Source: Xenorhabdus griffiniae
GTDB lineage: Bacteria; Pseudomonadota; Gammaproteobacteria; Enterobacterales; Enterobacteriaceae
Assembly (NCBI RefSeq): GCF_037265215.1
Contig: NZ_CP147737.1
Span: forward strand, 2,264,001 to 2,328,000
Direction of reading: 5' to 3'
Length of the DNA: 64,000 nt
Each line of letters opens with the position of its first letter. Position 1 is the stretch's first letter. Position numbers and translations under genes: made by a program. Positions 27,463 through 36,567 of the stretch are shown here, piece by piece. The notes under the pieces were generated by a model, which made no database searches, was not told the origin of the DNA, and saw nothing but the letters and a program-made list of their open reading frames with translations.

Positions 27463-28317
27463 ATGATGCAAAAAAAATTATCGCTCACAGGAGTGAAGCT
27501 AGAAGAATCAGAATTTGTTATACATGAAACTGAAGGCCGCATAGAAAAAAGTGCTGTTGATACTCTGCTAGATGGTCATCTTGCCGCATACCGAATCCGT
27601 CATTTTTTACCGTGGGAACAACGAAAAAAAATCATTGATAATTTTTGGCGTTCTACAGCCAGAAAACCCCGATATGGTGACGGGATAGATGGCGTAGAGG
27701 GATATTTCCTTGGGGCTTCTCACATAGAAAAAACAACGCCTGAGTATTTCAACGAGGTTGAATATTTTCGGCCAGCCATTTCTCAACTCTTTCAGGGGAC
27801 GGTTAATCCTTTGACACATTTTATAGCGCAATTAAATGGTTCACAGTCAAAGGTGCGGCCAGCCATGTATCAAGGAGCGCCTGCTGGTGATGCCAAAGCT
27901 GTCTATTGGAATAATTCAGGAGAATTTTTGTTATTACCCCATGATGATTTAGCCCAACTAAGCGATCCTCGACAAAATGACTTTGAGATTCAGAGTGTCA
28001 AGCGAGTCATGGCAGTCAATTTTTATGCGGAAGTTCCACAAGGGGGAGGACAATTAAAAGTGTGGAATATTGCCCCTGATATGGAATCTCGTTCTGCTCT
28101 TGGACTCACCCATAGTGGTTTTCCTTATCCTACAGATCGACTCAAAGAACATGAGAGTATGATCATTGATATTGCTCCAGGGGATTTAATCCTACTAAAT
28201 GGCAACTTGATACATGCTGTGTTAACTGGAAATGCCAATCAATTGCAGGAAAAACGGCTACTCATTACATGCTTTATGGGACGTCACAAAGATGGTGATC
28301 TCATTTGGTGGACATAA
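27463..28317 (+). CDS. 2-oxoglutarate/Fe(II)-dependent oxygenase
   Basis: The 284-residue soluble protein has the facial triad of the family: HDD (His160, Asp162) and His251 in LLNGNLIHAV, followed by Arg265 in EKRLLI for 2-oxoglutarate binding. The strand pattern VMAVNFYAEVPQGGGQLKVW leading to the second half also fits a double-stranded beta-helix. The substrate is unknown; hydroxylation of an amino-acid-like or guanidino product of the amidinotransferase is a reasonable guess. Two ATGs in a row (27463, 27466) follow AAGGAA. Confidence 0.8.
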   Translation: MMQKKLSLTGVKLEESEFVIHETEGRIEKSAVDTLLDGHLAAYRIRHFLPWEQRKKIIDNFWRSTARKPRYGDGIDGVEGYFLGASHIEKTTPEYFNEVEYFRPAISQLFQGTVNPLTHFIAQLNGSQSKVRPAMYQGAPAGDAKAVYWNNSGEFLLLPHDDLAQLSDPRQNDFEIQSVKRVMAVNFYAEVPQGGGQLKVWNIAPDMESRSALGLTHSGFPYPTDRLKEHESMIIDIAPGDLILLNGNLIHAVLTGNANQLQEKRLLITCFMGRHKDGDLIWWT

Positions 28318-28372
28318 TTTCTGAAAAATATGACGATATGACATGAGACTATCCGATGAAATTCGGGCAATC

Positions 28373-28456
28373 TATACCAATCGCCTTTCAAGATGCGTCT
28401 TATATCTCCCCGCGACGCGGGGAGATATAAACAATCGGCAAAGTTGGATTGGTATA
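28373..28456 (+). repeat. Intergenic palindromic repeat, copy 5 (subtype B, shortened)
   Basis: TATACCAATCGCCTTTCAAG at the left, core CCCCGC-gac-GCGGGG, and GATTGGTATA at the right. The right half is shortened. It abuts the end of uspE, 6 bases before its stop. Confidence 0.85.
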
Positions 28457-28462
28457 AGCACA

Positions 28463-29407
28463 TCACTCTACATCGATCTTGATTGGGCAAACAAAACCAT
28501 CAGGCTTTATAGCCAGCAAATCACATCTTAGGCGATCGATGACATGTTCGGCGGTATTGCCAAGAAACGCAGCTGATAACCCAGTTCGACCAAGAATACC
28601 TAAAACAACCACACCCGCATTGAGTTCATCGCATATTTCAGGGATGACTTTTTCCGGTATACCTTCATGAACGTGAGTTTGCTGTTCATCAATATAGAAT
28701 TTCTGCCTCAACTCTTTCATGGCGATCAGATGTTGGCCACGCAACGCCTGGTTATACACATTAGGATCAAAGTCAGGTAATTCAGTGGCAATATTTAAAG
28801 GCGCAACTGGATAAGCACTAACAAGATGGATCAGAGGGTCTTTCACAATTCGATTGGCAAGCTCTTGTGTTTCACGCACCAATTTCAGATTCAATTCATT
28901 ATGGTAAGGTTCTTCATTGGATAAATTGACAGCAACAACCGCAGAACCATTTTCTGGCCATATTTGATCTTTTACCATCCAGACTGGGCAGGGGCATTTA
29001 CGTAACAGATGCCAGTCAAGTGGGGTAAAAATCATCGATTCCAATCGGGAATGTTGATGTGCCATTTTCAATAATAAGTCGTGATTTCCGGTAATAACTT
29101 CTTGAATGATGGCTTCATAAGGGCGATTATGCCAAACCACTTTGATTTCAATATTGATGCCTGATTCAAGGTAGTAATGAGCTTGCTGTTTTATCCAAGC
29201 GATTCGTTGGCCTATGACACCTTTTCGCATCGCATTTCTTTCTTCTGGAGAAAGTAAGGTGGTCATTTCGTATGAAAAGTCATAAATAGGTAAAAATGCT
29301 TTAATCTGCCCACCACTGCGTTGCACGATATAGACTGCGCGTCTTAATGCGGGCTGATCATCCTGATTAGGGTCAATTGCAACCAAGAGGTTTTGGTAGT
29401 TTGCCAT
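28463..29407 (-). CDS. uspE: Universal stress protein E
   Basis: The 314-residue protein carries two tandem Usp domains, as UspE does ([21 protein letters not shown] at the start of the first; [20 protein letters not shown] with the G-x-x-G-x9-G-type site in the second). UspE is a cytoplasmic stress protein that affects motility and adhesion in E. coli. Adjacent fnr is the standard enterobacterial neighbour. ATG 29405-29407 has GAGGA upstream; the longer frame to a TTG at 29473 runs into a repeat copy and is not supported. Confidence 0.95.
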   Translation of the reverse strand: MANYQNLLVAIDPNQDDQPALRRAVYIVQRSGGQIKAFLPIYDFSYEMTTLLSPEERNAMRKGVIGQRIAWIKQQAHYYLESGINIEIKVVWHNRPYEAIIQEVITGNHDLLLKMAHQHSRLESMIFTPLDWHLLRKCPCPVWMVKDQIWPENGSAVVAVNLSNEEPYHNELNLKLVRETQELANRIVKDPLIHLVSAYPVAPLNIATELPDFDPNVYNQALRGQHLIAMKELRQKFYIDEQQTHVHEGIPEKVIPEICDELNAGVVVLGILGRTGLSAAFLGNTAEHVIDRLRCDLLAIKPDGFVCPIKIDVE

Positions 29408-29455
29408 ATTGAGTTCCTCACAGAGTCTGAATGCCTCTTTCGTACAGAAGATAAA

Positions 29456-29552
29456 TATATACGCAAGCTGCAATTTACAACACGATATGAAACCTGATAT
29501 CTCCCCGCTTCTCGGGGAAATATCACACGCATCTTGAAGTTAGATTGGTATA
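29456..29552 (-). repeat. Intergenic palindromic repeat, copy 6 (subtype A)
   Basis: Minus-strand copy lying between fnr and uspE, with core CCCCGC-ttc-TCGGGG. Copies 5 and 6 bracket uspE in opposite orientation. Confidence 0.85.
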
Positions 29553-29577
29553 AACAACTATAACAGGATAAGAGTCA

Positions 29578-29606
29578 GCCAGATCAGCAAAATATAGTGA
29601 TCTGGC
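29578..29606 (-). terminator. Hairpin after fnr
   Basis: GCCAGATCA pairs perfectly with TGATCTGGC around an 11-base loop, 18 bases after the fnr stop. There is no T-run on the minus strand. Confidence 0.6.
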
Positions 29607-29623
29607 CTAAAATTTAACTAACG

Positions 29624-30379
29624 TTAGGACGCATTAGCAGGAGACTTGCCAACCAACTCTGTCAATTTATTCATATCTTCGATTGCAATATACTTACCTT
29701 TGACAGCTAAAATTCCACTTTTCTGGAAGCGGCCAAGCAGACGGCTAATTGTTTCAACAGTCAGGCCCAAGTAATTACCAATGTCGCCGCGTGTCATGGT
29801 AAGGCGGAATTCACGAGGTGAAAAGCCGCGCTGTGAAAAGCGGCGTGACAGGTTGTAAATAAAAGCAGCTAATCTCTCTTCTGCGTTCTTTTTGGAAAGC
29901 AGCAAGATCATCTCCTGGTCACCTTTGATTTCTCCACTCATCAAACGCATCATTTGCTGACGGAGATTAGGCATTTTTCCAGAAAGGTCATCCAGCGTTT
30001 CAAATGGGATTTCACAGACCATTGACGTTTCCAAAGCCTGGGCAAAGCTTGGATGCTCAGTATTAATGATGGCGTCAAATCCGACTAAATCACCAGCAAG
30101 GTGGAAACCTGTAATTTGTTCATCACCTTCTTCAGTAATCGTATAGCTTTTGATGGTCCCAGAGCGGATGGCGTAGAGTGATTTAAGTGCATCACCGGCC
30201 TTAAATAACGTTTGTCCTTTCTGGATAGGTTTCTTACGCTCAATGATGTTATCAAGCTGATCAAGTTCGTGCTCATTTAAGGTGAAAGGAATGCAAAGCT
30301 GGCTAATGCTACAATCCTGACAGTGGATTGCACAACCACCAGATTGAATCCGACGAATAATACGTTTTTCCGGGATCAT
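29624..30379 (-). CDS. fnr: Fumarate/nitrate reduction regulator FNR
   Basis: FNR, 251 residues, has the expected N-terminal cysteines Cys20, Cys23 and Cys29 (CQDC and QLC) and the internal Cys in SMVCEIPF, which bind the oxygen-sensitive 4Fe-4S cluster. A cyclic-nucleotide-binding-like domain, dimer helix and C-terminal helix-turn-helix ([23 protein letters not shown], read in part) follow. It controls anaerobic gene expression in the cytoplasm. The order fnr-uspE is conserved in Enterobacterales. Confidence 0.97.
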   Translation of the reverse strand: MIPEKRIIRRIQSGGCAIHCQDCSISQLCIPFTLNEHELDQLDNIIERKKPIQKGQTLFKAGDALKSLYAIRSGTIKSYTITEEGDEQITGFHLAGDLVGFDAIINTEHPSFAQALETSMVCEIPFETLDDLSGKMPNLRQQMMRLMSGEIKGDQEMILLLSKKNAEERLAAFIYNLSRRFSQRGFSPREFRLTMTRGDIGNYLGLTVETISRLLGRFQKSGILAVKGKYIAIEDMNKLTELVGKSPANAS

Positions 30380-30644
30380 AGGGAATGCTCATTAGAAGTG
30401 ATTGATATGTGTAAACTTAACACATTTAGGTTGCTCTGATAAGAGCAAGATACTGCCATCAATCGCGGTATTTATCATCACGAGTAGAAAAAATAAAATT
30501 TTTTTGTATTAACGTTGAACTTGCGTAAAATTTTAGCCATTCAATATAATATCTCAATCAAACTGAAATTGAGTGAATAATATATGGATGTAATACGCAT
30601 CGATGATGTTATTTGGTTACATATAGATGGAATAGGGTTATGAC

Positions 30645-31532
30645 ATGAGTGAATGGTTATTAATTGCATTTACGATGATAGTACAGAGCTCGGTGGGGCT
30701 TGTATTGATGAGCGGGCTTTATACTTACTGGATTAAGCATGAGTTAAACACCTGGCAACATTCAGTGACCATGTTTGTGCAAAAAATATTACTAAGAACA
30801 TTAATAGTCAGCAGTGCATTGGCAGGGATAGGGTTGGCTGCTTCTTTGAACATCATAGAATACCCATTTAGTGTTTATCACACATTGCAGAACATAATAC
30901 ATGAATGGGTAAACATAGAAACAATTTTTGCTGTTATCTATTTCGCTTTGCTGGTCTTATACACACTTTTTTTTATGATCACAAAACGCGCGCATGTTTA
31001 TATTATTCTAGTAATTGGGGTTATTGGTTTAATTGATCTTTATTATATGGCAATTATTTATGTTAATAGCGCCATGATTACTTGGGCAAATATTAATACC
31101 TATTTTTTATTTTATAGTGCAGTATTTACGTTAGGGCCTGCATTGGCACTGTCACTTATTTCCTATCCATTAGGAAAATATCTTAGCGGAATATTGCCTA
31201 TCAAATTAGTGATGGCTGCTTTGCTGGTTGTTTTCATTAGCGTCACCATGCGATTGGTTGAACAACCTGCTTATATGGAGTGGCTATCGGAAATCACAAT
31301 CGTTAATGATAATGTTATTTTTCCACATCGAGCTGAATTCAATATCAACAGCGCCTTTGGATTAAGAATGATTTCATGGTGTTTGTATATTATTGCCATG
31401 GTCATCTGGACTTACTCTCTCTGGAGAACAAGAGTTAACCAATTTATTAATAACAACTATCCTATTCTCATCGGTGCAACCATCATGTTTTTCGCTGAAG
31501 TGATCAATCAATATACATTTTTTATTATGTGA
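30645..31532 (+). CDS. DmsC-like anaerobic reductase membrane anchor, orphan
   Basis: The 295-residue protein has about eight membrane helices and resembles DmsC/YnfH anchor subunits that bind menaquinol for DMSO-type reductases (LIAFTMIVQSSVGLVLMSGL at the start, then LALSLISYPLGKYL and EVINQYTFF near the end). Catalytic and iron-sulphur partners (DmsA and DmsB) are absent from both sides. It is divergent from fnr across 265 bases, so FNR control is plausible, but I could not find a clear TTGAT-N4-ATCAA site. Confidence 0.72.
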   Translation: MSEWLLIAFTMIVQSSVGLVLMSGLYTYWIKHELNTWQHSVTMFVQKILLRTLIVSSALAGIGLAASLNIIEYPFSVYHTLQNIIHEWVNIETIFAVIYFALLVLYTLFFMITKRAHVYIILVIGVIGLIDLYYMAIIYVNSAMITWANINTYFLFYSAVFTLGPALALSLISYPLGKYLSGILPIKLVMAALLVVFISVTMRLVEQPAYMEWLSEITIVNDNVIFPHRAEFNINSAFGLRMISWCLYIIAMVIWTYSLWRTRVNQFINNNYPILIGATIMFFAEVINQYTFFIM

Positions 31533-31538
31533 AACGTA

Positions 31539-31629
31539 TATACCAATCTAACTTCAAGATGCATGTGATTTTTCCCCGCTTTGCGGGGAGAAATTACGTT
31601 TCATATAGACTTAAAGTTTAATGCGTATA
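31539..31629 (+). repeat. Intergenic palindromic repeat, copy 7 (subtype A)
   Basis: TATACCAATCTAACTTCAAG at the left, core CCCCGC-ttt-GCGGGG, ATGCGTATA at the right. It starts 6 bases after the DmsC-like gene. Confidence 0.85.
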
Positions 31630-32166
31630 GTAGATAATTCATACTGTTCCAGCTAATTATCCTGACACTCTTCTCTCGACATAACGCAAGCTGTGACAAC
31701 GTCACGGTTCACGTTATACTTGAAAGTAACTTACTTTATAATTTCAATGGATATATTTTCATTGTAATACTATGGGGTATTATTTTCATTTTTTTGTGGT
31801 AGCGCACAAAATTAAAGTTAATTATTAACTTATTATTAATATTCTAAGGATTATGTTTTATATCTATACCAACCTAACTTCTCCCCGCGTCGCGGGGAGA
31901 AGTTAGGTTTCATATCGTGCTGTAAATTGCAACATGAAGTTTAATGCGTATCTATAAAATAGATTTATTCGGCATAATATTGCAGAATGATTTTTATGCA
32001 ATTGTAGTGATCGAAAATCAAACAATTATTTTCAGTGCGTTATTGTGGGGGTTTTATCACCTCCGCAAGACATTTGCCGTTAAAGCAGAAAATAAAAACA
32101 AATCTATTAATAATTTTATAAATATTTAATTTAAGACAAGACAAAAAGAATCAATTAAAAGGTTAC
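31630..32166. other. Intergenic region upstream of the PLP decarboxylase
   Basis: About 540 AT-rich bases with repeat copy 8 (31865-31951) inside. The 61-codon open frame starting at 31944 begins within the repeat and is not a credible gene. The decarboxylase promoter should lie in the last 200 bases. Confidence 0.4.
31865..31951 (+). repeat. Intergenic palindromic repeat, copy 8 (subtype A, short left half)
   Basis: TATACCAACCTAACTT runs directly into CTCCCCGCGTCGCGGGGAG, then AGTTAGGTTTCATATCGTGC and GAAGTTTAATGCGTA. The left arm lacks about 15 bases. Confidence 0.82.
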
Positions 32167-34116
32167 ATGATCATGACTAAACCATTTCATCCTAATTTAA
32201 ATGTAGATGCATTGTTTTTGGGACCAAAATCAGAAAACGCTGTTTTTTTTAGAGAGATGATGGATTATGCAGTGAGCGAACATTTACATTGGCGTTCAGG
32301 TTTTCATCCCGAAGATTCAACTTTAGTCACATCCGTTGCTCGCTATGAGCATAACTATAGAGAAACGCTTTATCGTACAGAAGGGATCTTAAATCAGCTG
32401 TCAGCAAAACTGAAAAACACGTCTATTCCTTTCTTTTCTCCTCGTTACCTTGGTCATATCAGTAGTGATACCTTAATGGTTTCTAATCTTGCCTACGTTA
32501 TGGCCATGATGTATAACCCAAATAACTGTAGTTATGAAGCATCCCCGACAACAACAGAACTAGAGCTTGAATCAGGATTAGATCTCTGCCGCATGTTTGG
32601 CTATGACCCACAGAAATCCTGGGGGCATATTACTTCTGGTGGCACAGTTGCTAATTATGAAGGTCTATGGGTAGCCAGGAATTTAAAAACATTGCCTTTT
32701 GCTATATCTCAGCATCCTAAAGCAAAAGATCTCATCGAACATAAAACATCCCGGCAATTGAAAAATATGCCAACCGCTGAACTTTTGGATCTTATTACCG
32801 CACTACAAGAACGTGGGCTGTTTGAAGAAATTCGCGATATGACATGCCGTGGTATGGGAGTGAAAGGGGAAGTTCTAGGCAAATTACTGGTTCCACAATC
32901 CAAACACTATTCTTGGATGAAAGCCGCCGATATTTTTGGTATTGGTCAAGAAAACATTATTCCATTACCTGTAAATGATAACTATCAAACTGACATTGCT
33001 CAAATGCGGAAAATCACCTTGGAATTAATTGAACAAGGTGAACCCATTCTGGCAATGATTGCCGTAGTGGGCACAACTGAAGTAGGAGCGATTGATCGGA
33101 TTGATGAAATCATTGCATTGAGGAAAGAGTGTGAGGAACGTTATGGCGAATCATTCTACATTCACGTTGATGCTGCTTATGCAGGATATGCGTGTTCCAT
33201 GCTCCTGAATGAGCAGGGTGAATTTGTAGAATATGATGAGTTGGCCAGTTACCACCGTTCGGTGGGGATCATGCCGGAAAATATCAGTTGGCCAAAACCG
33301 GAAGTTTACCAAAGCTTCAAGGCATTGAAAGAAGTCGACTCGATTACTGTCGATCCGCATAAAGTTGGTTTCATTCAATATGCAGCGGGTGCTGTCTGCA
33401 TGAAAGACAAGCGCATTCTCGAATTGATCTCTTCACATGCAGCCTATGTGTTTGAAGACCACGATGAAAAAACAAATAGCGTCAGTCGGGGAATTCTTGG
33501 TTCATCCATCATGGAAGGTTCAAAATCGGGAGCAACAGCTGCGGCACTTTGGGCTGCTCATCGTCTGTTACCTTTGAATATTAATGGATATGGTAAAATA
33601 ATTGCGGCGGGTATCGTCACAGCACAAAGATTGTTGAATAAATTGGCGAACTTACCGCCAATAGAAATCGGTAAACATCAATTTGAAGTACATATCTTTC
33701 CATCCCCTGATTTCCATATGATCAACTTTACGTTCAAAGAAATTGGCAGCGAAAGCCTGAGCAATCATAATGCGCTTAACAAGCGTCTATACGAGCTTTG
33801 CTCATACTCCACAGGACGTGCTTATGCCAATGATTTTCTCACCTCCTCAACCATATTAGATTATAAAGAATATGGTGATACGCCGTGGCATTATGCAGAG
33901 AAATGTGGTTTTAGCCGTAATGAATGGGAAAAAGTACGCAATATCTATGTACTACGCGCAGCGGTAATGACTTATTGCTTACGCAATGAAGAGCACTTTG
34001 AAGAGTTTTGGCAGCAACTTCAAGCTATCTTTGTGAAGAAATTGAACCAGATTGTTGATGAAGAAGAGAAAAAATATCGGTTAAAATTAGAACTAGACAT
34101 ACCATTTATTGGTTAA
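32167..34116 (+). CDS. PLP-dependent decarboxylase, bacterial tyrosine decarboxylase type
   Basis: The 649-residue cytoplasmic enzyme belongs to PLP decarboxylase group II. Key blocks are HITSGGTVANYEGLWVARN, HVDAAYAGYACSMLL (PLP-binding Asp-x-Ala) and the PLP lysine in TVDPHKVGFIQYAAG. Length and motifs match enterococcal-type tyrosine decarboxylase rather than the shorter glutamate decarboxylases. It would turn an aromatic or related amino acid into its amine with release of CO2; the exact substrate is inferred only. No tyrosine/tyramine antiporter is adjacent. AAAAGG precedes the ATG; a second ATG lies two codons in. Confidence 0.85.
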   Translation: MIMTKPFHPNLNVDALFLGPKSENAVFFREMMDYAVSEHLHWRSGFHPEDSTLVTSVARYEHNYRETLYRTEGILNQLSAKLKNTSIPFFSPRYLGHISSDTLMVSNLAYVMAMMYNPNNCSYEASPTTTELELESGLDLCRMFGYDPQKSWGHITSGGTVANYEGLWVARNLKTLPFAISQHPKAKDLIEHKTSRQLKNMPTAELLDLITALQERGLFEEIRDMTCRGMGVKGEVLGKLLVPQSKHYSWMKAADIFGIGQENIIPLPVNDNYQTDIAQMRKITLELIEQGEPILAMIAVVGTTEVGAIDRIDEIIALRKECEERYGESFYIHVDAAYAGYACSMLLNEQGEFVEYDELASYHRSVGIMPENISWPKPEVYQSFKALKEVDSITVDPHKVGFIQYAAGAVCMKDKRILELISSHAAYVFEDHDEKTNSVSRGILGSSIMEGSKSGATAAALWAAHRLLPLNINGYGKIIAAGIVTAQRLLNKLANLPPIEIGKHQFEVHIFPSPDFHMINFTFKEIGSESLSNHNALNKRLYELCSYSTGRAYANDFLTSSTILDYKEYGDTPWHYAEKCGFSRNEWEKVRNIYVLRAAVMTYCLRNEEHFEEFWQQLQAIFVKKLNQIVDEEEKKYRLKLELDIPFIG

Positions 34117-34142
34117 TAAATATCAATCTAAATCTAAATGTT

Positions 34143-34242
34143 TATACCAACCTAACTTCAAAATGCGTGTGATTTCTCCCCGCAAGCGGGGAGAAATCAA
34201 GTTTCAGATTCAGAAATTGCAACTTGCAGTTTATCGAGTATA
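34143..34242 (+). repeat. Intergenic palindromic repeat, copy 9 (subtype A)
   Basis: TATACCAACCTAACTTCAAA at the left, core CCCCGC-aa-GCGGGG, TTTATCGAGTATA at the right. It lies between the decarboxylase stop and its terminator. Confidence 0.85.
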
Positions 34243-34270
34243 ACTAATTGAAAAACTGCCTATTAATTAA

Positions 34271-34303
34271 AAAAGAGCTTAGATAAAGATAAGCTCTTTT
34301 TTA
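34271..34303 (+). terminator. Rho-independent terminator of the decarboxylase
   Basis: AAAAGAGCTTA pairs with TAAGCTCTTTT around an 8-base loop, then TTTATTT. Confidence 0.88.
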
Positions 34304-34709
34304 TTTCAAAAACCCACAATAAATACGTAACCAATTGAAAAATAAAACAATACATAAAAACAACAATCTATCAACATAATAATGTGATTGTTATCACAAA
34401 ATAAAGATATTCTCAATGCGAACTGAAGTTATTGATGTTTAAATCATAAATCATCGCGATTATTTTTATCCTAAATAAAAGCATAATATTTATTAATTAA
34501 AAAATAGAAATTAAATATAAATTCACGCCTTCTATTATTTAAAGGTGATTTTATTACACATAAAATAAATTAACCAAACCATGAAAGAATAAAGATTAAT
34601 GTGATTAAAGAAAATTAAATTAAAGTTTAAAGCTTTTTATCATTTTTATATTGATTTATTAGAAAATATAGAATCACCAATAATCTTTAACTAAAGAAGG
34701 AATTAATAT
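34304..34709. other. Control region of the dioxygenase/radical SAM cassette
   Basis: About 400 very AT-rich bases without a gene. Its composition contrasts with the coding regions on both sides and hints at transferred, possibly silenced DNA. No clear promoter or operator could be picked by eye. Confidence 0.4.
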
Positions 34710-35555
34710 ATGTCGATTACAATCGAGCCTGTCAAGGGAAATTTTGGTGCTTATATAACCTGCCAAAGTCTTTCAGAGCTATCATCAGAAGAATATAAAA
34801 AAATAAAGGTATACTTATCAGAATACGCTTTATTGATTTTCAAAAACCAAAAGATGGATGATGAGGCACTAGTGAATTTTGCACAGCATATAGGAAGCGG
34901 AAGACTCGAAGAACCAGCCAGAAAAATTTCATTATCAGACAATCGAAAATACATCGCTTATTTGACAAATATTCGTGATAGTCATGGTGAACAATTAGGT
35001 TTTGCCGGAAATGATACCGATTTTTGGCATTCTGATCAGGAGTTTAGGATTAATCCCGCCTCCGTTAGCATCTTATATGGTGAAGTTGTGCAGTTTAGTG
35101 GTGGCAATACATCCTTTGCTTCAACAGCGGTAAACCACCTTGGTTTAACCCATGATGAAATATCGATGATGAATGATTTGTATTCCACCCGCCAGCCAGC
35201 AGCTTCACATGACAATGTGCCTCATATTACCGTTGCTCATCCGGTCATGCTCGAAAATATACAAACGAAACGACGGTTTGTTTATGTTAGTGAAAATACT
35301 ATCGCATTTTTTCTCGATAAGAAAATATTACCAAACTCAGACATACTCAAAAACGCCATTTTAGATAAGATCTTGTCACCAAAAAATATTTATTCCCATC
35401 AATGGGAAGAAGGCGATTTGTTGCTATATGACAATAGCCAACTTTTACATCGCCGCGAATGTTTTACCGGAAATAGATTTATCAAAGGATTGAAAATATA
35501 TCCTGATACATCCTACCAACCGGAAATACCTGGTTGGACTGTTGGGGGAATTTGA
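34710..35555 (+). CDS. TauD/clavaminate-synthase-like 2OG-Fe(II) dioxygenase
   Basis: First gene of a three-gene cassette. The 281-residue protein has the iron ligands His107 and Asp109 (FWHSDQEF) and His247 (QLLHRRECFTGNRF), with Arg256 placed to bind 2-oxoglutarate; the N-terminal LLIFKNQKMDDEALVNFAQ block is typical of TauD/TfdA relatives. Members hydroxylate, desaturate or cyclise small acids in catabolism and in antibiotic pathways. AAGAAGGAA precedes the ATG. The next start lies one base after the stop, so the genes are translationally coupled. Substrate unknown. Confidence 0.85.
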   Translation: MSITIEPVKGNFGAYITCQSLSELSSEEYKKIKVYLSEYALLIFKNQKMDDEALVNFAQHIGSGRLEEPARKISLSDNRKYIAYLTNIRDSHGEQLGFAGNDTDFWHSDQEFRINPASVSILYGEVVQFSGGNTSFASTAVNHLGLTHDEISMMNDLYSTRQPAASHDNVPHITVAHPVMLENIQTKRRFVYVSENTIAFFLDKKILPNSDILKNAILDKILSPKNIYSHQWEEGDLLLYDNSQLLHRRECFTGNRFIKGLKIYPDTSYQPEIPGWTVGGI

Positions 35556-35556
35556 T

Positions 35557-36555
35557 ATGAACCTATCAAGAGAAAAAGAGAAATCCATTACTCAATTGAT
35601 TAGAGATAGTAATAAAAAATATATTCATGGGCGTAATCTTAGTCCTGCCGAACCTATGTTAATCAGGGCAGGAATAGCGGGTGATTTGCCATTTAATAGC
35701 TTAACCACAGATGTCGTAACTGGTTGTTTACCTGAAAGTATGGCTTGTTATGGTATGTGTTTTTCCGCTATCTCTAGTTGGGAAAATGGGATCGACTTTG
35801 GTAAACGTATCGATAATCACTTGGATGAAGATATTTTTTCCGGCGATCTACAAGCATTACCTGATTCACAAAAATACGTCAGATGCGGGTGGAATAGTGA
35901 TCCTTCATGGAATTGGGCCGTATCTACGCGAATGGCTGAATTGGCACGAGAAACTGGGATCTTAATGATTTTCATCACCAAATTCTTTAAAAAGATGACT
36001 GATGATATTGCGCAGCGTTTAATCACGGTAAAGGCTGAGATGAGAGTTTCGGTTAGTGCATTAGATACCAATGAGCAATTAAAGAAACGGCTCGCTTTTA
36101 TTGAGTATTATCGCAACGCAGGAGGGATCGTGATCCCCATTGTGTTAACAACATTTTTTAAAGATATTGGATTGATGGAACGACAACAAAATATTGTCGA
36201 TTGGATGGTTATTCATGACTATCCGGCAGCCGAAAACAGCCTGCGATTCCCTAACAATGCTAAAATTTCTGAAATTGTTGATCCTGATATGGTTAAGCCA
36301 TTGGATAAAGGCGACGAATTTTGGAGTGGTCGGCTATACCCTGATCAGCTCGTATTTCCTACCACAACCACTGTTCCAGAAAATTATCAAGGGATTAATA
36401 GTGGTTATCTTTCCGAACTGGATATGGATGAAATCCATCAATTATTCCTCGATCCCGTTAAAACACATCAAGAAGTCATGCAATCTAACTTGCCGTTGTC
36501 CAGTCCAAAAATGTGCGGAGTCTCTGATATGCATCGCCGTGCCCAAGAATATTGA
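35557..36555 (+). CDS. Cys-rich protein, candidate divergent radical SAM-like enzyme
   Basis: I do not recognise this 332-residue protein with certainty. It has a C-x6-C-x3-C cluster (TGCLPESMACYGMC, about residues 57-68) after VTG, which resembles the cluster context of atypical radical SAM proteins such as the Gp37/Gp68 (DUF5131) group with C-x6-C-x2-C. Alternating strands and helices follow (RVSVSALDT, GGIVIPIVLTTFF), as in a partial TIM barrel. Two more cysteines occur (RCGW and KMCGV). ATG 35557, one base after the upstream stop and preceded by GGGGGAATT, is the likely start. The third cassette gene follows by 12 bases. Role unknown. Confidence 0.55.
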   Translation: MNLSREKEKSITQLIRDSNKKYIHGRNLSPAEPMLIRAGIAGDLPFNSLTTDVVTGCLPESMACYGMCFSAISSWENGIDFGKRIDNHLDEDIFSGDLQALPDSQKYVRCGWNSDPSWNWAVSTRMAELARETGILMIFITKFFKKMTDDIAQRLITVKAEMRVSVSALDTNEQLKKRLAFIEYYRNAGGIVIPIVLTTFFKDIGLMERQQNIVDWMVIHDYPAAENSLRFPNNAKISEIVDPDMVKPLDKGDEFWSGRLYPDQLVFPTTTTVPENYQGINSGYLSELDMDEIHQLFLDPVKTHQEVMQSNLPLSSPKMCGVSDMHRRAQEY

Positions 36556-36567
36556 GAAGGTGTAAAA

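Noticed and set aside
29408..29473. Longer UspE starting at TTG 29473
   Set aside because: It runs into repeat copy 6, whereas ATG 29407 has GAGGA and matches the family start.
31944..32129. 61-codon open frame upstream of the decarboxylase
   Set aside because: It starts inside a palindromic repeat, has no ribosome binding site and no recognisable product.
32167..34116. Decarboxylase as glutamate decarboxylase of acid resistance
   Set aside because: Length (649) and motifs fit tyrosine-decarboxylase-type enzymes; no glutamate/GABA antiporter gene is adjacent.
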